NCBI RefSeq assembly: GCF_003390375.1
Contig: NZ_QUOT01000001.1
Location: 248,001 to 312,000, forward strand
DNA from: Thalassotalea euphylliae
Lineage (GTDB): Bacteria > Pseudomonadota > Gammaproteobacteria > Enterobacterales > Alteromonadaceae
Length of the DNA stretch: 64,000 nt
Direction: 5' to 3'
A program made the position numbers and the translations under genes. The notes beneath the pieces were generated by a model. The model was given only the letters and a program-made list of their open reading frames with translations. It did no database searches and was not told where the DNA came from. Below are positions 1 through 8,623 of this stretch, in pieces. Position 1 is the stretch's first letter. Each line of letters begins with the position of its first letter.

Positions 1-281
1 TCCCTGCAAACCGTCGCGACATCGCGGTTGTGGTTGAAGAGCAAGTTGAAGCAAATAATGTGTTACAACTCATTGAAAAGGTTGGCGGAAATAATTTAGT
101 TGATCTAAACTTGTTCGATGTATACACAGGCAAAGGTATCGAACCTGGCTTTAAGAGTTTAGCGATTGCAATGACCTTGCAAGACGTCGAGAAAACCCTT
201 GAAGAAAAAGATATAACAGAAGTTGTTAATCGGGTTGTTGATACATTAAAAACTGAACTAAATGCATCACTGAGGGATTAA
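1..281 (+). CDS. pheT: Phenylalanyl-tRNA synthetase beta subunit, C-terminal end (partial)
   Basis: The reading frame is open from base 3 and continues left of the window, so only about the last 92 residues are present. The fragment begins PANRRDIAVVVEE and carries the ferredoxin-fold anticodon-binding (FDX-ACB) domain that closes bacterial PheT. The intact alpha2-beta2 enzyme charges tRNA-Phe in the cytoplasm. The stop lies three bases before the start of ihfA, the usual pheS-pheT-ihfA order, and the ihfA ribosome site (GAGG) sits inside the pheT end, so the two are probably translated from one mRNA. Identity rests on this conserved tail and the neighbour. Confidence 0.93.
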   Translation, partial: PANRRDIAVVVEEQVEANNVLQLIEKVGGNNLVDLNLFDVYTGKGIEPGFKSLAIAMTLQDVEKTLEEKDITEVVNRVVDTLKTELNASLRD

Positions 282-284
282 GCA

Positions 285-575
285 ATGGCGCTAACCAAAG
301 CAGAAATCGCAGAACACCTATATGAAAAGGTCGGGTTGAGCAAACGCGATGCTAAAGATATGGTTGAGATATTCTTCGAAGAAATTCGAGAAACTCTTGA
401 AGAAGGTGAGCAGGTTAAATTATCAGGCTTTGGCAACTTTGACTTAAGAGAGAAAAGTGAACGTCCTGGCAGAAACCCTAAAACTGGTGAAGATATTCCT
501 ATCTCTGCCCGTAAAGTGGTTACCTTTAGACCGGGTCAAAAACTTAAAAGTCGTGTTGAAGACGGCAACGAGTAA
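285..575 (+). CDS. ihfA: Integration host factor alpha subunit
   Basis: A 96-residue member of the HU/IHF family. IhfA pairs with IhfB to bind and sharply bend DNA at specific sites, acting in recombination, replication and transcription. The N-terminal helices (residues 1-45) are followed by the conserved GFGNFDLREK strand and the beta-arm with PGRNPKTGE, whose proline intercalates into the minor groove. Length is normal (E. coli 99). It directly follows pheT with a three-base gap, an arrangement typical of ihfA rather than ihfB or hup. A strong bidirectional terminator follows. Confidence 0.96.
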   Translation: MALTKAEIAEHLYEKVGLSKRDAKDMVEIFFEEIRETLEEGEQVKLSGFGNFDLREKSERPGRNPKTGEDIPISARKVVTFRPGQKLKSRVEDGNE

Positions 576-627
576 AGTATGCTATTGGCTGCAAGGTAAA
601 TAACCTTTAACTTGTTGCTAGCGAAGA

Positions 628-658
628 AAAAAATCGAGGCTTATGCCTCGATTTTTTT
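628..658. terminator. Bidirectional Rho-independent terminator between ihfA and the convergent DUF2937 gene
   Basis: A perfect 10-bp stem, AAATCGAGGC (631-640) and GCCTCGATTT (645-654), with loop TTAT. It is flanked by an A-run on the left and a T-run on the right, so it can end transcripts from both sides. Confidence 0.9.
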
Positions 659-691
659 ATGCGTTAATTTTTTGAATGCGATTGATTAACG

Positions 692-1201
692 CTAAGCTCC
701 TTGGGGTAACACTCGGCTAAATAACCCTGTAACTAGCATTCGAAGCCAAATAAAGATAAAGGCCAACACAACACCTGATGCTAATGCTTCAACGGTTAAT
801 GGGAACGCTAATTGATAATAACCGAGCACAGTTTCTGCATCTTTAACATTTACACTGCTAAATAAGCTAATCACTTGCTCTATGTAACTGTTGCTATCAA
901 GCGATGCAATGGTTTCTGTAAGGCTTTGTTTGCGAGTTAACATCTCACTGACCAATTGACCGGTCTGTTCAATCGCTTGTTTACCACTTGCCAAGTAATC
1001 TTGAATTAACGCTGGAATACTGCCTTGATAGTTTTGATCGGCAATTTTTTGGTAGCCATTTAAGTGCCACTGAGTTTCACTTAGTTTACCTGCCAAATAT
1101 TGTTTATATTGTTGAATAAATTCTGGAAGTTGTACGGCTAAAATAAAACCTAAGGTAAATAAGCAATAGTCCAGTGTGGATTTTATAGCGGTGGTGATCA
1201 T
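692..1201 (-). CDS. DUF2937-like inner-membrane protein of unknown function
   Basis: A 169-residue protein with a hydrophobic segment near the N-terminus (about residues 13-25, FTLGFILAVQLPEFI) and a strong C-terminal membrane helix (about 140-158, VVLAFIFIWLRMLV). Between them is a helical, Gln-rich stretch that would lie on one side of the membrane. The LGF..AVQLPEFIQQY...L start followed by a long helical middle resembles DUF2937, recalled from memory and not searched. Its ATG overlaps the stop of the upstream HDOD gene by four bases (ATGA), so the two are probably translationally coupled. Biochemical function is unknown. Confidence 0.55.
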   Translation of the reverse strand: MITTAIKSTLDYCLFTLGFILAVQLPEFIQQYKQYLAGKLSETQWHLNGYQKIADQNYQGSIPALIQDYLASGKQAIEQTGQLVSEMLTRKQSLTETIASLDSNSYIEQVISLFSSVNVKDAETVLGYYQLAFPLTVEALASGVVLAFIFIWLRMLVTGLFSRVLPQGA

Positions 1202-2649
1202 GTGGCTTTTTTATTGGGTGAAATCAAGGTTAGGCACATATTAAGGTGCTGAGTCAGCAAATGAAAGTTGTCTAACTCTGCTTGTTCTATTGTTGGCTTT
1301 TTACGCTGCCCTATAATCATACCTATATTACTTTGTTTTATGTGGACAGCTGCGAGTACCAATTTTGATTTGGCGAAAAGCTTATTAACTGGGTAGGGAA
1401 AGCGAGCGTTACCGTGGTCACTTTCGTTGTTTACGATTGCTGGTTGTTGGGTATACAAAACGCGGTTTAGCAAAGATTTCTGATCTGTCAGTGAGATGGT
1501 TAACGGCTCTTCTACAACTTTACCAAAGTGGTTAACGGTTTGGCGACAGGTTAATGTTTGTTTTAAATTGGTCAGCAAATAAAACGAGCAGGTTTCAAAA
1601 TTAAGGATTCGAGCCAGTTGCGTTAGTGCGTATTCCAAGTATAGGCTAGCGTCTTTAGTCGTTAGCGTCATGCTGGTGAGGTGCTGAATGGTTTTCAGCA
1701 ATGCCGCTTCCTTATTGACAACGTCCTCATAAACAAACTGATTATCGTGAGCAAGATCTGCTGCAGATGGAAGTTTTTTCACATACTCAATAAGTATTTG
1801 TGCACCGTATGATTCTAATAACTTGATTGACGTTTCGCGGGTTTGTTTAATGCGGTAAAGCAATTGCTGATCAGATATTTTCATTAGCTTGGATATCTGG
1901 CGAATTATTTTGTTGTACTTCACTGCGGTAGGCGGGTTGTGAATATAATGAACTAGCTTGTCGGCGAGGTAGATAACTTGCATCTCTAGAGTGCGTTGCT
2001 CTGGATTATCGAGTGATTTAATCATTAAATCACCTAGTTGCCAGCGGCGCGCTAAGCCAATGCTCAATTCATCAAACGACATTCCAATAAGCTCAATGCA
2101 AGCTTCTTCATATTGCTGTTTTGGTACACTGATTAAATGATCTAGCTCTTCTTGAAACTCCTTTCCTAAACACCAAAATGCCGTTTCGCCAATTCTGCGC
2201 AGCATCGCTGCTATGTATACTTCTTCTTGGGTTTCATCGCTGTGATTAGGGAGCATCATTTTAGCAAGTTGTCCGGCAAAAAATGATTGCGCCATCAAGC
2301 TTTTAATTCTTGTGTAAACTTCAATATCGAGATCTTTATGTTTCAGCAGGCTTTCGATGACCTTAGAGGTCAGGCAAATATTTTTAACGGTTTGAATGCC
2401 AAGGATCACAGTAGCGCGAGAGACTGTGGTGATTTTATTTACCCCGATACGCTGAATGCTGTTGGCAACCTTGAGTAAAGAAGAAGAAAGCACTTGATCG
2501 TGCAAAATCGCGTTGCTTAATCTCGGTAGGGATGAAACATCATCGTTAGCAAATTTATCGAGTAACAGCGCAGTTGAGGTTAACGCTGGTAATTCTCGCT
2601 GTGAAATGATTGAAATCCAATGTTCTGAACTGGCTTTTTTTGCTGCCAC
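1198..2649 (-). CDS. HDOD-domain signalling protein with C-terminal GAF-like domain
   Basis: A 483-residue soluble protein. Residues about 12-215 match the HDOD domain: LPALTSTALLLDKFANDD, then the SLPRLSNAILHDQVLSSSLLKVANS helix pair and the NICLTSKVIE region. HDOD is related to HD phosphohydrolases but usually lacks the catalytic metal ligands and acts in signalling or regulation. Residues about 320-475 look like a GAF domain (LTQLARILNFETCSFYLL, then LVLAAVHIKQSNIGMIIGQR). It is the first gene of a two-gene unit with the DUF2937-like gene, joined by an ATGA overlap. Family assignment is fairly secure, the role is not known. Confidence 0.8.
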   Translation of the reverse strand: MAAKKASSEHWISIISQRELPALTSTALLLDKFANDDVSSLPRLSNAILHDQVLSSSLLKVANSIQRIGVNKITTVSRATVILGIQTVKNICLTSKVIESLLKHKDLDIEVYTRIKSLMAQSFFAGQLAKMMLPNHSDETQEEVYIAAMLRRIGETAFWCLGKEFQEELDHLISVPKQQYEEACIELIGMSFDELSIGLARRWQLGDLMIKSLDNPEQRTLEMQVIYLADKLVHYIHNPPTAVKYNKIIRQISKLMKISDQQLLYRIKQTRETSIKLLESYGAQILIEYVKKLPSAADLAHDNQFVYEDVVNKEAALLKTIQHLTSMTLTTKDASLYLEYALTQLARILNFETCSFYLLTNLKQTLTCRQTVNHFGKVVEEPLTISLTDQKSLLNRVLYTQQPAIVNNESDHGNARFPYPVNKLFAKSKLVLAAVHIKQSNIGMIIGQRKKPTIEQAELDNFHLLTQHLNMCLTLISPNKKAT

Positions 2650-2740
2650 ACCACCACCAAAACAAGCTAAGTTTTTGTTTAATATGAGCTACGTTTACTA
2701 AAGATGACAGACAAAAGAACAATTTACAAACAATAAGACT

Positions 2741-2763
2741 AAAAAGCGGGCAAGAATGCCCGC
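2741..2763 (-). terminator. Terminator of queC
   Basis: GCGGGC (2746-2751) pairs with GCCCGC (2758-2763). Read on the minus strand the hairpin is followed by TTTTT, about 30 bases beyond the queC stop. Confidence 0.75.
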
Positions 2764-2794
2764 GTTATTTACGTCGTAGTTAGCTCTAGGGGAT

Positions 2795-3460
2795 TCAAGC
2801 TGTAACTTCGTAAGTTAATGGATCCGTTGCGTTATTATCACGAAAGGCTTCTAAACGCTCTTGGCAAGCACCGCATTTTCCACAAGCGTGTTCACGACCG
2901 TTGTAGCAGGTCCATGTTTGGCTGTAGTCTAGGCCCATCGCTATGCCGTCAGTTAAAATAGCCGTTTTGCTCACACTTAAATAAGGGCTATAAATTTCAA
3001 CGGCTTCATAGTTAGCGATCTGACATACATCATTCATTTTCTCAACAAACTCTGGGCGACAGTCAGGGTAGATGGCATGATCGCCAGAGTGTGCGCCGTA
3101 ATAAACCTTTGAAGCACCAACTGATACCGCGTAACCCACAGCAAGTGACAGTAAAATCATATTGCGGTTCGGCACAACGGTAGATTTCATGCTTTCTTCT
3201 TCGTAATGGCCTTCGGGTATCTCGATATCATCGGTTAGTGACGAACCCGCCAATAACTGATTAATCGCTGAAATATCAATAACCTTATGCGGTACATTTA
3301 ATGATTTACATACAGCTGCTGCACAATCAATTTCTTTAACGTGGCGTTGACCATAATCAAACGTTAGTGGGTATACTTGCATACCATCTTTAATTGCGCG
3401 ATTCAGTACTGTGTATGAATCCATGCCGCCGGAATAGATAACGACAACTTTTTCAGTCAT
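2795..3460 (-). CDS. queC: 7-cyano-7-deazaguanine (preQ0) synthase
   Basis: A 221-residue QueC. It converts 7-carboxy-7-deazaguanine to preQ0 with ammonia and ATP, the step before QueF in queuosine synthesis. The N-terminal PP-loop VIYSGGMDSYT (residues 6-16) binds ATP. Near the C-terminus CYNGREHACGKCGACQ supplies the four-cysteine zinc site. Length is as in E. coli (231). It is divergent from queE, which makes its substrate, with 69 bases between the two start codons. A shared promoter region is therefore likely. No preQ1 riboswitch is visible in that gap. Confidence 0.96.
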   Translation of the reverse strand: MTEKVVVIYSGGMDSYTVLNRAIKDGMQVYPLTFDYGQRHVKEIDCAAAVCKSLNVPHKVIDISAINQLLAGSSLTDDIEIPEGHYEEESMKSTVVPNRNMILLSLAVGYAVSVGASKVYYGAHSGDHAIYPDCRPEFVEKMNDVCQIANYEAVEIYSPYLSVSKTAILTDGIAMGLDYSQTWTCYNGREHACGKCGACQERLEAFRDNNATDPLTYEVTA

Positions 3461-3529
3461 TTATTACTTCTCTTGAGGTATAATCGATAATGCGTTGAAT
3501 TTTACTTGATCTACTTCTTTAGCGAAAGC

Positions 3530-4231
3530 ATGACAACTGATATAACACCTACCGACAATACCATTTTGTATAAAATTAATGAGATCTTTGAAACCCTTCA
3601 AGGTGAGGGTTCTTTTACGGGGCAGCCTTCTATATTTATCCGTTTACAAGGGTGTCCAGTCGGCTGTTCTTGGTGTGATACTAAGCACACTTGGGAAACC
3701 AAGCCTGACTTAGCTATTCCCGTTAACGATTTATTAGCGAAAAGCGAAGAGTCTGAGCATTGGAGTGAGTTGTCAGTTGATGGCATCGCTAAATTGTTTG
3801 TTGAGCAAAATTACCAAGCAAAACATGTGGTAATCACTGGTGGTGAGCCTTGTATGTTCGATTTGACGCCACTTTGTGCAGCGCTCGAAAGCCGTGGTTA
3901 CAGTACGCAAATTGAAACCTCAGGCACCTTTGAAGTTAATACCACTGAAAAGTGCTGGGTGACGGTGTCACCGAAAGTGAATATGCGCGGTGGTTATAAA
4001 GTATTATCGCAGGCGATGCAGCGCGCTAATGAAATCAAGCATCCAGTGGCAACTGAACAACACGTAGATGATTTAAAAGCATTATTGGCAGAGCACCAAG
4101 TCACAGATAAACAAGTTTACTTACAACCGATAAGCCAAAAACAGCGGGCAACTGAACTCGCAATTAATACTTGTATTGAAAATAATTGGCGCTTGTCAGT
4201 GCAAGTACACAAATATATAGGCATTGAATAG
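3530..4231 (+). CDS. queE: 7-carboxy-7-deazaguanine synthase (radical SAM)
   Basis: A 233-residue radical SAM enzyme that contracts the ring of 6-carboxytetrahydropterin to 7-carboxy-7-deazaguanine in queuosine synthesis. IRLQGCPVGCSWCDTKHTWE holds the CxxxCxxC motif for the [4Fe-4S] cluster, and TLQGEG and ITGGEPC are the other family signatures. The frame extends upstream to a TTG at 3506, but the ATG at 3530 (MTTDITPTD) is a better start, giving the usual length and avoiding a hydrophobic leader. It is divergent from queC. Confidence 0.95.
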   Translation: MTTDITPTDNTILYKINEIFETLQGEGSFTGQPSIFIRLQGCPVGCSWCDTKHTWETKPDLAIPVNDLLAKSEESEHWSELSVDGIAKLFVEQNYQAKHVVITGGEPCMFDLTPLCAALESRGYSTQIETSGTFEVNTTEKCWVTVSPKVNMRGGYKVLSQAMQRANEIKHPVATEQHVDDLKALLAEHQVTDKQVYLQPISQKQRATELAINTCIENNWRLSVQVHKYIGIE

Positions 4232-4247
4232 TGCTAAGCCTAATCCT

Positions 4248-4281
4248 AGCCAGAACATAGCCATAAGCCAGAGCATAGCCA
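4248..4281 (+). repeat. Imperfect 16-bp direct duplication after queE
   Basis: AGCCAGAACATAGCCA (4248-4263) and AGCCAGAGCATAGCCA (4266-4281) differ at one base and lie 18 bases apart, in the gap between the convergent queE and pdsS genes. Probably slippage; no function is suggested. Confidence 0.7.
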
Positions 4282-4332
4282 CCAAACCCTAGCTACAACA
4301 ATCGCCACTCTATTCAATTACAGCCTATCCGT

Positions 4333-6579
4333 TTATTCAGTTAGCGGTATTTCGATATTAATTTGAACGCCATTAGGGTCAAAACAGTTTTGCGCACTGA
4401 TTTGTCCCTGATGGTATTCGCAAATTAACCGAGCGATAAAAAGCCCAAGCCCCAAATGTGGCTGTGAATTTGGTGATGGTTGTGATTTTGACGATGGCTG
4501 CGATGATTGCAAACTAGATTCACTGTTTACTAAAGCTTCTTCCCTTAGCGATACCATAGAGTTAAACAAACGATTTTCCATCGTTTCTGGCAATAACTCA
4601 CCGTTGTTTTTCACCGTTAAAATCAGATTTTTCTTCACCGTGATCAGCATTATTTCTACTTGTGCGTCACAGCTAAACTCAACGGCATTCGTCACTATTT
4701 TCTCTAACATTTGCGCGAAGTGTTCAGGCGAGCCTAATACATTTGCTTTTTGATTCGGCGCCTGAAAGTTAAAAGTCGTTTCAGGGTGAATTTGCTTAAA
4801 ACCGCTTATACAACTGGCAATAACCTCATAGGCATTAAAGGATTGCTTTTCGGTACGTTGTAGCAGTTGCTCAACGCGTGTGGCTTCTGTCATGCTGGTA
4901 ATAATGTGATTTAGCCTGTGCACGCCAGATTCTGCACGCTCAATATAGGCTTTGGCGTTTTCAGGAATAGGGTACATAGACAAATTTTCTATTGAGGTTC
5001 GAACTACGGCAATGGGTGTGCGAAGCTCGTGTGATAAACGCGAAGATAAGTTTTCCAAATATTGATTGTATTGAGTTAATCGCGATACCGCCGTGGAAAA
5101 ACTTCGTGATAGATCGCCAATTTCATCATTACCTTTTAGCGCCGGTAGATCTTCTTTCACTCGCCCGTGTTCGTCTATTGCCACTTCTGCGTGATTGCGA
5201 AGCTGTCGGATACGATTGGAAATACGTGACGCAAAAAAGAAAAAACTAATGGTACCAACCAGTAAAATGGCGAGAATTGACGTAAATAATTGCTCTAACG
5301 CTTTATTTCTCAGGGTTTTAATACCGTTTGTGGTTTCTTCAACAATCACGGCTCCTTGTACTTGTTCATCAATATAAATGGGGTAGGCAGCCGAGAGGAT
5401 CACCGCTTGTTTGTCGGTACTTAATCGCCATTGGCTATGTACTTCACCTGATAACGCTTGCTCGATATGCTCGCCAGCTAAGTGGCTTTCATCGTAAAGC
5501 TGGTCGTAAAAATCTTGCGTTGGTTTGGTCAGCACCTTGTAATAAAGCGGATGTAACAGATTAGTTTGCAGCCAATGCCACCATGTTGGCCAAATGCCCG
5601 AGTTGGCATTAGTTGACGCGGTTGAGCGCCAAACACCACTGGCACTATTAATATCGCCTGCGCTCGCCAGTACTCGTTGGTGTTTATCTATTACCCAAAT
5701 GCTGGACTGGGTATAGCTCATGCCTTTTACGATACGCTCTATTTCTGGTGAAGGAACGAGAATAGTGCCTAGTTGCTCAGGATCTGAGGTATTAGCCGAG
5801 CCGACTAAACTCGTTGCCTTACTGCTAGGCGTATCAACATCGGCAAAACTAAAACCTATTTTATTACCGACATAGTCAAGCGGTAGGCGCAGTTCAACGT
5901 TATAGCCTGTGTTATTTGGCTGCCATACTCCTTGAATATAGTTAATTGGCTGTGGGCGATTTGTTTGATTATCTAGCTGGAAAGACTCTATCCAGCCTGC
6001 ATTTTTATTACTGACAATATATTGCTGATGCTCGCCATCAGGAGCGGTAAGACTCAGTGTTAAATGATCGTTGAGGTAAATTGACCGTGCATTGTTTCCT
6101 CGAAAAACGAGTTTATCGTCAACAACATTAAAAAATAGGTACAAGTACTTGTCGTATTTGCCGACGGCAGCGTTAAAGCGCAAGCTAACGGTTTGATTAG
6201 GCTCTTGCCAAATAATGTTTGAGTCTTCGTAAAAATGCGCCTTACCTTCAAAGTCAGGCCAGTCGTTATAGCGGCCATCTAATTGAATGGGTTGACGAAT
6301 TTGAAAACCGTATAAATCTTTGCCTTTTTCAACACTGGCTAAAAAAGACGCTTGGTTGTCGAACAGATTCGGGCGATCGTGCAGTGTTGTTGCTAGCGCC
6401 CTAGCTGTCCCAACAATAGTCTGTTCTTGACCATAGCGCAGGTACTTTTCCATCTCCCAGACATATTGATAGCCAAACCATGGAATGGTGAAGAGAAAAC
6501 TAGAGAGGATCAACAGTTTGGTTCTTAGTCCAATACGAATAAACCCCTGGTTTTTTGAGCGTGTTGAATACAGGTTCAA
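4333..6579 (-). CDS. pdsS: Proteobacterial dedicated sortase system histidine kinase
   Basis: A 748-residue membrane sensor kinase. After an N-terminal membrane segment (about 18-45) comes a long periplasmic region. Its first part (about 97-265, with QLDGRYNDWPDF and many aromatic beta-strands) resembles a family 9 carbohydrate-binding or DOMON-like sandwich. A second membrane helix (about 430-455), a HAMP linker, HisKA (SHELRTPIAVV, phospho-His near 517) and HATPase (ends HLGLGLFIARLIC) follow. This architecture and the pairing with the adjacent regulator and OmpA-like gene match the PdsS family of marine proteobacteria. A Ser/Gln/Pro-rich stretch (VNSESSLQSSQPSSKSQ) expands the ATP lid. The gene follows pdsR with a two-base gap, so the two are one operon. 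Confidence 0.83.
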   Translation of the reverse strand: MNLYSTRSKNQGFIRIGLRTKLLILSSFLFTIPWFGYQYVWEMEKYLRYGQEQTIVGTARALATTLHDRPNLFDNQASFLASVEKGKDLYGFQIRQPIQLDGRYNDWPDFEGKAHFYEDSNIIWQEPNQTVSLRFNAAVGKYDKYLYLFFNVVDDKLVFRGNNARSIYLNDHLTLSLTAPDGEHQQYIVSNKNAGWIESFQLDNQTNRPQPINYIQGVWQPNNTGYNVELRLPLDYVGNKIGFSFADVDTPSSKATSLVGSANTSDPEQLGTILVPSPEIERIVKGMSYTQSSIWVIDKHQRVLASAGDINSASGVWRSTASTNANSGIWPTWWHWLQTNLLHPLYYKVLTKPTQDFYDQLYDESHLAGEHIEQALSGEVHSQWRLSTDKQAVILSAAYPIYIDEQVQGAVIVEETTNGIKTLRNKALEQLFTSILAILLVGTISFFFFASRISNRIRQLRNHAEVAIDEHGRVKEDLPALKGNDEIGDLSRSFSTAVSRLTQYNQYLENLSSRLSHELRTPIAVVRTSIENLSMYPIPENAKAYIERAESGVHRLNHIITSMTEATRVEQLLQRTEKQSFNAYEVIASCISGFKQIHPETTFNFQAPNQKANVLGSPEHFAQMLEKIVTNAVEFSCDAQVEIMLITVKKNLILTVKNNGELLPETMENRLFNSMVSLREEALVNSESSLQSSQPSSKSQPSPNSQPHLGLGLFIARLICEYHQGQISAQNCFDPNGVQINIEIPLTE

Positions 6580-6581
6580 GC

Positions 6582-7313
6582 CTAGGCTCCAGCGTTGCTT
6601 TGGCCAACTAGGCTAACGATGTCTGCATCATTCCAGCGGTAGCCCATACCATAGACGGTTTCGATACAGTTAAAGTTCGCTTCAATTTTACTGAATTTTT
6701 TACGAATACGTTTAATGTGAGAAGTGATGGTGCTGTCATCCACAAATATTTGTGAATCTTGCATCAGTTGCTGTCGGTTTTTCACATGCCCCGGTGATTT
6801 TGCCAGCGCGAACACCATCCAAAACTCGGTAACCGTGAGCTCTACATATTGATTATGCCATTTAATCGTCATTTTTTGGCTGTCGATTACTAATGGCCCG
6901 CGTTCAATTAAGTTCTCTTGCTCTACTGGTTTATTTTGCGCATCTTGGCGGCGAAATAGCGCAGCAATACGAGCGGTTAAATGTGGCAGGCTAATGTCTT
7001 TGGTTAAGTAGTCGTCTGCCCCAATGCGCAGGCCCGAGACAGTATCGACATCATTGTCACGCGCGGTCAAAAAGATAATAGGTAAAGTAGAAGATTTAGC
7101 TCTTAGCCATTGGCAAAGTTCAAAGCCTGCGTCGTATTCGTCGTGTAATCCAATATCTAGAATGACCAAGTTAGGCAGGCGAACGGTAAAAGCCGCTTCT
7201 GCGCTTTGACGGTTAGCAAAGCTTTGTACTTGATACCCTTGATGTCGCAATACGTCGGCGTAGTTTTCACGAATGGCGTCGTCATCTTCTACTATTGCTA
7301 TGCGTTTACTCAT
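6582..7313 (-). CDS. pdsR: Proteobacterial dedicated sortase system response regulator
   Basis: A 243-residue OmpR/PhoB-type regulator. The receiver domain (1-120) has the acidic patch EDDD (9-12), the phospho-acceptor Asp in NLVILDIGLHD (about 53), and the Thr and Lys positions in FLTARD and DDYLTKD. The winged-helix DNA-binding domain (about 140-232) ends with IETVYGMGYRW. It is cotranscribed with the kinase gene and divergent from pdsO, whose 285-bp upstream region is the obvious target. The Pds label comes from the partner genes; as a plain OmpR-family regulator the call is near certain. Confidence 0.85.
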   Translation of the reverse strand: MSKRIAIVEDDDAIRENYADVLRHQGYQVQSFANRQSAEAAFTVRLPNLVILDIGLHDEYDAGFELCQWLRAKSSTLPIIFLTARDNDVDTVSGLRIGADDYLTKDISLPHLTARIAALFRRQDAQNKPVEQENLIERGPLVIDSQKMTIKWHNQYVELTVTEFWMVFALAKSPGHVKNRQQLMQDSQIFVDDSTITSHIKRIRKKFSKIEANFNCIETVYGMGYRWNDADIVSLVGQSNAGA

Positions 7314-7598
7314 GTCGCTTACTTCACTTACTCGATTATCGATGGCTTTGAGCCGCTTTCTTAATGGCGTTCACTATATCCTAATTTATTGTCAGCTGGG
7401 CACTTTTGGCGAAATTGCCAGATTGTTGCCACATTTGCTCGCTAACTTGCCATTTTTGTCACCCGATTTGGTCGTTTTTGCTGTGTTTAATAATCATCAA
7501 GTTCCCAAACAACTTATTTAAACAGTTCTCATCAACAACGTTGATAACTAACGCAATAAACTAAAAGACATAAAACCAAAAGGTAAAAGGATAACAAG

Positions 7599-8372
7599 AT
7601 GAAAAAACTTATTTTAACGTCAGCAATCTTAACGAGTTTAGTATTAACGCCTATGGCGCAAGCTAATGCATATTCACAACCACAAGGTTTAACCGATAAC
7701 ACTCTTACCGATGAAACTTTTTCTGATGAAAGTAAGGAAGAATTAGGCTTCGGTGCGGGTGCGATTTTAGGGGGCATTTTCGGTGGCCCAGCTGGTGCCA
7801 TGATCACAGGCCTTGCGGGTACCTTTTTAATGAAAACTCTCAATGGTGAAGAAGATATTGTTGAGCTAACCAAAGCTAATGAAACACAAGCGAAAAACTA
7901 CGAAATGCAGTTAGCGAGCCTTAAAAGCCAGATGCAAGACGCAGAATTTCAGCACCAACAAGAGCTGTTAGCATTCGAGCAGTCGCAAGCAAAAGCAAGT
8001 GCCTTGCAGGCGAGTAATCTAATGATGAGCTTGCAGTTCAACACAGGCTCAAGCGATATTCCAAGCTACTACGCAGAACAAGTGAATGCGCTGGCTAGTA
8101 TTCTTAACAGTAACCAAGACCTAACCATTGATTTGTCTGGTTACACTGACTTGCTCGGCAGCAGTAAACGCAACCAAGCATTATCGCTCGCTCGTGCGGA
8201 AAGCGTAAAAACCGCTTTAGTAAACCAAGGTGTTGGCGCGCATCGAATCAATACGATTGGCTATGGCGAGAATCATCCTGTAGTCGCCAACGCCCAACAA
8301 GAATCTAGTTTTTATGATCGCCGTGTGATGATCAGCGTTCAGCAAAGTGACAAGCAAATGGCAAAAAACTAA
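7599..8372 (+). CDS. pdsO: Sortase-system-associated OmpA-like protein
   Basis: A 257-residue exported protein. A signal peptide (residues 1-24, MKKLILTSAI...MAQANA) is followed by a glycine-rich hydrophobic stretch (GAILGGIFGGPAGAMITGLAG, about 51-71) and a short coiled coil (85-130). A C-terminal OmpA peptidoglycan-binding domain (about 145-250) has LSGYTDLLGSSKRNQALSLARAESV and INTIGYGENHP. AAGGATAACAAG before the ATG gives a good ribosome site. The divergent kinase/regulator pair identifies it as PdsO, a family named for being found with marine proteobacterial sortase systems; its function is unknown. It has its own terminator, so no sortase gene follows on the same transcript. Confidence 0.82.
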   Translation: MKKLILTSAILTSLVLTPMAQANAYSQPQGLTDNTLTDETFSDESKEELGFGAGAILGGIFGGPAGAMITGLAGTFLMKTLNGEEDIVELTKANETQAKNYEMQLASLKSQMQDAEFQHQQELLAFEQSQAKASALQASNLMMSLQFNTGSSDIPSYYAEQVNALASILNSNQDLTIDLSGYTDLLGSSKRNQALSLARAESVKTALVNQGVGAHRINTIGYGENHPVVANAQQESSFYDRRVMISVQQSDKQMAKN

Positions 8373-8464
8373 TAACTGACGGGACAATGAAGGAGGGTTT
8401 AAACTCTAGAGACTTAATTAACTTCAGTATAAAGCTAACTAACCTGTTTTAATCAAATAAAGTA

Positions 8465-8500
8465 ACCAGAGCACGAGTTGATGTGCTCTGGTCTTTTTTT
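8465..8500 (+). terminator. Terminator of pdsO
   Basis: ACCAGAGCAC (8465-8474) and GTGCTCTGGT (8483-8492) form a perfect 10-bp stem with an 8-base loop, followed by C and seven T. It lies 93 bases after the pdsO stop. Confidence 0.92.
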
Positions 8501-8623
8501 AAATACAGCGCACCGTATTTTGGTATTAAGTTGCTAGCTAAATGTTAAAACAGCAATAGTTATACTGCGCATGCGACAGCTAACACTCTTATAGGCAATC
8601 GGGTATAGTTAGGTAGTATCAGC

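Noticed and set aside
3461..3529. preQ1 riboswitch in the queC/queE gap
   Set aside because: The gap is only 69 bases, AT-rich, and shows neither the expected hairpin nor the A-rich pseudoknot tail.
7532..7873. 113-aa frame antisense to the start of pdsO
   Set aside because: It overlaps the signal peptide and Gly-rich part of pdsO on the opposite strand, has no ribosome site, and its composition is that of a shadow frame.
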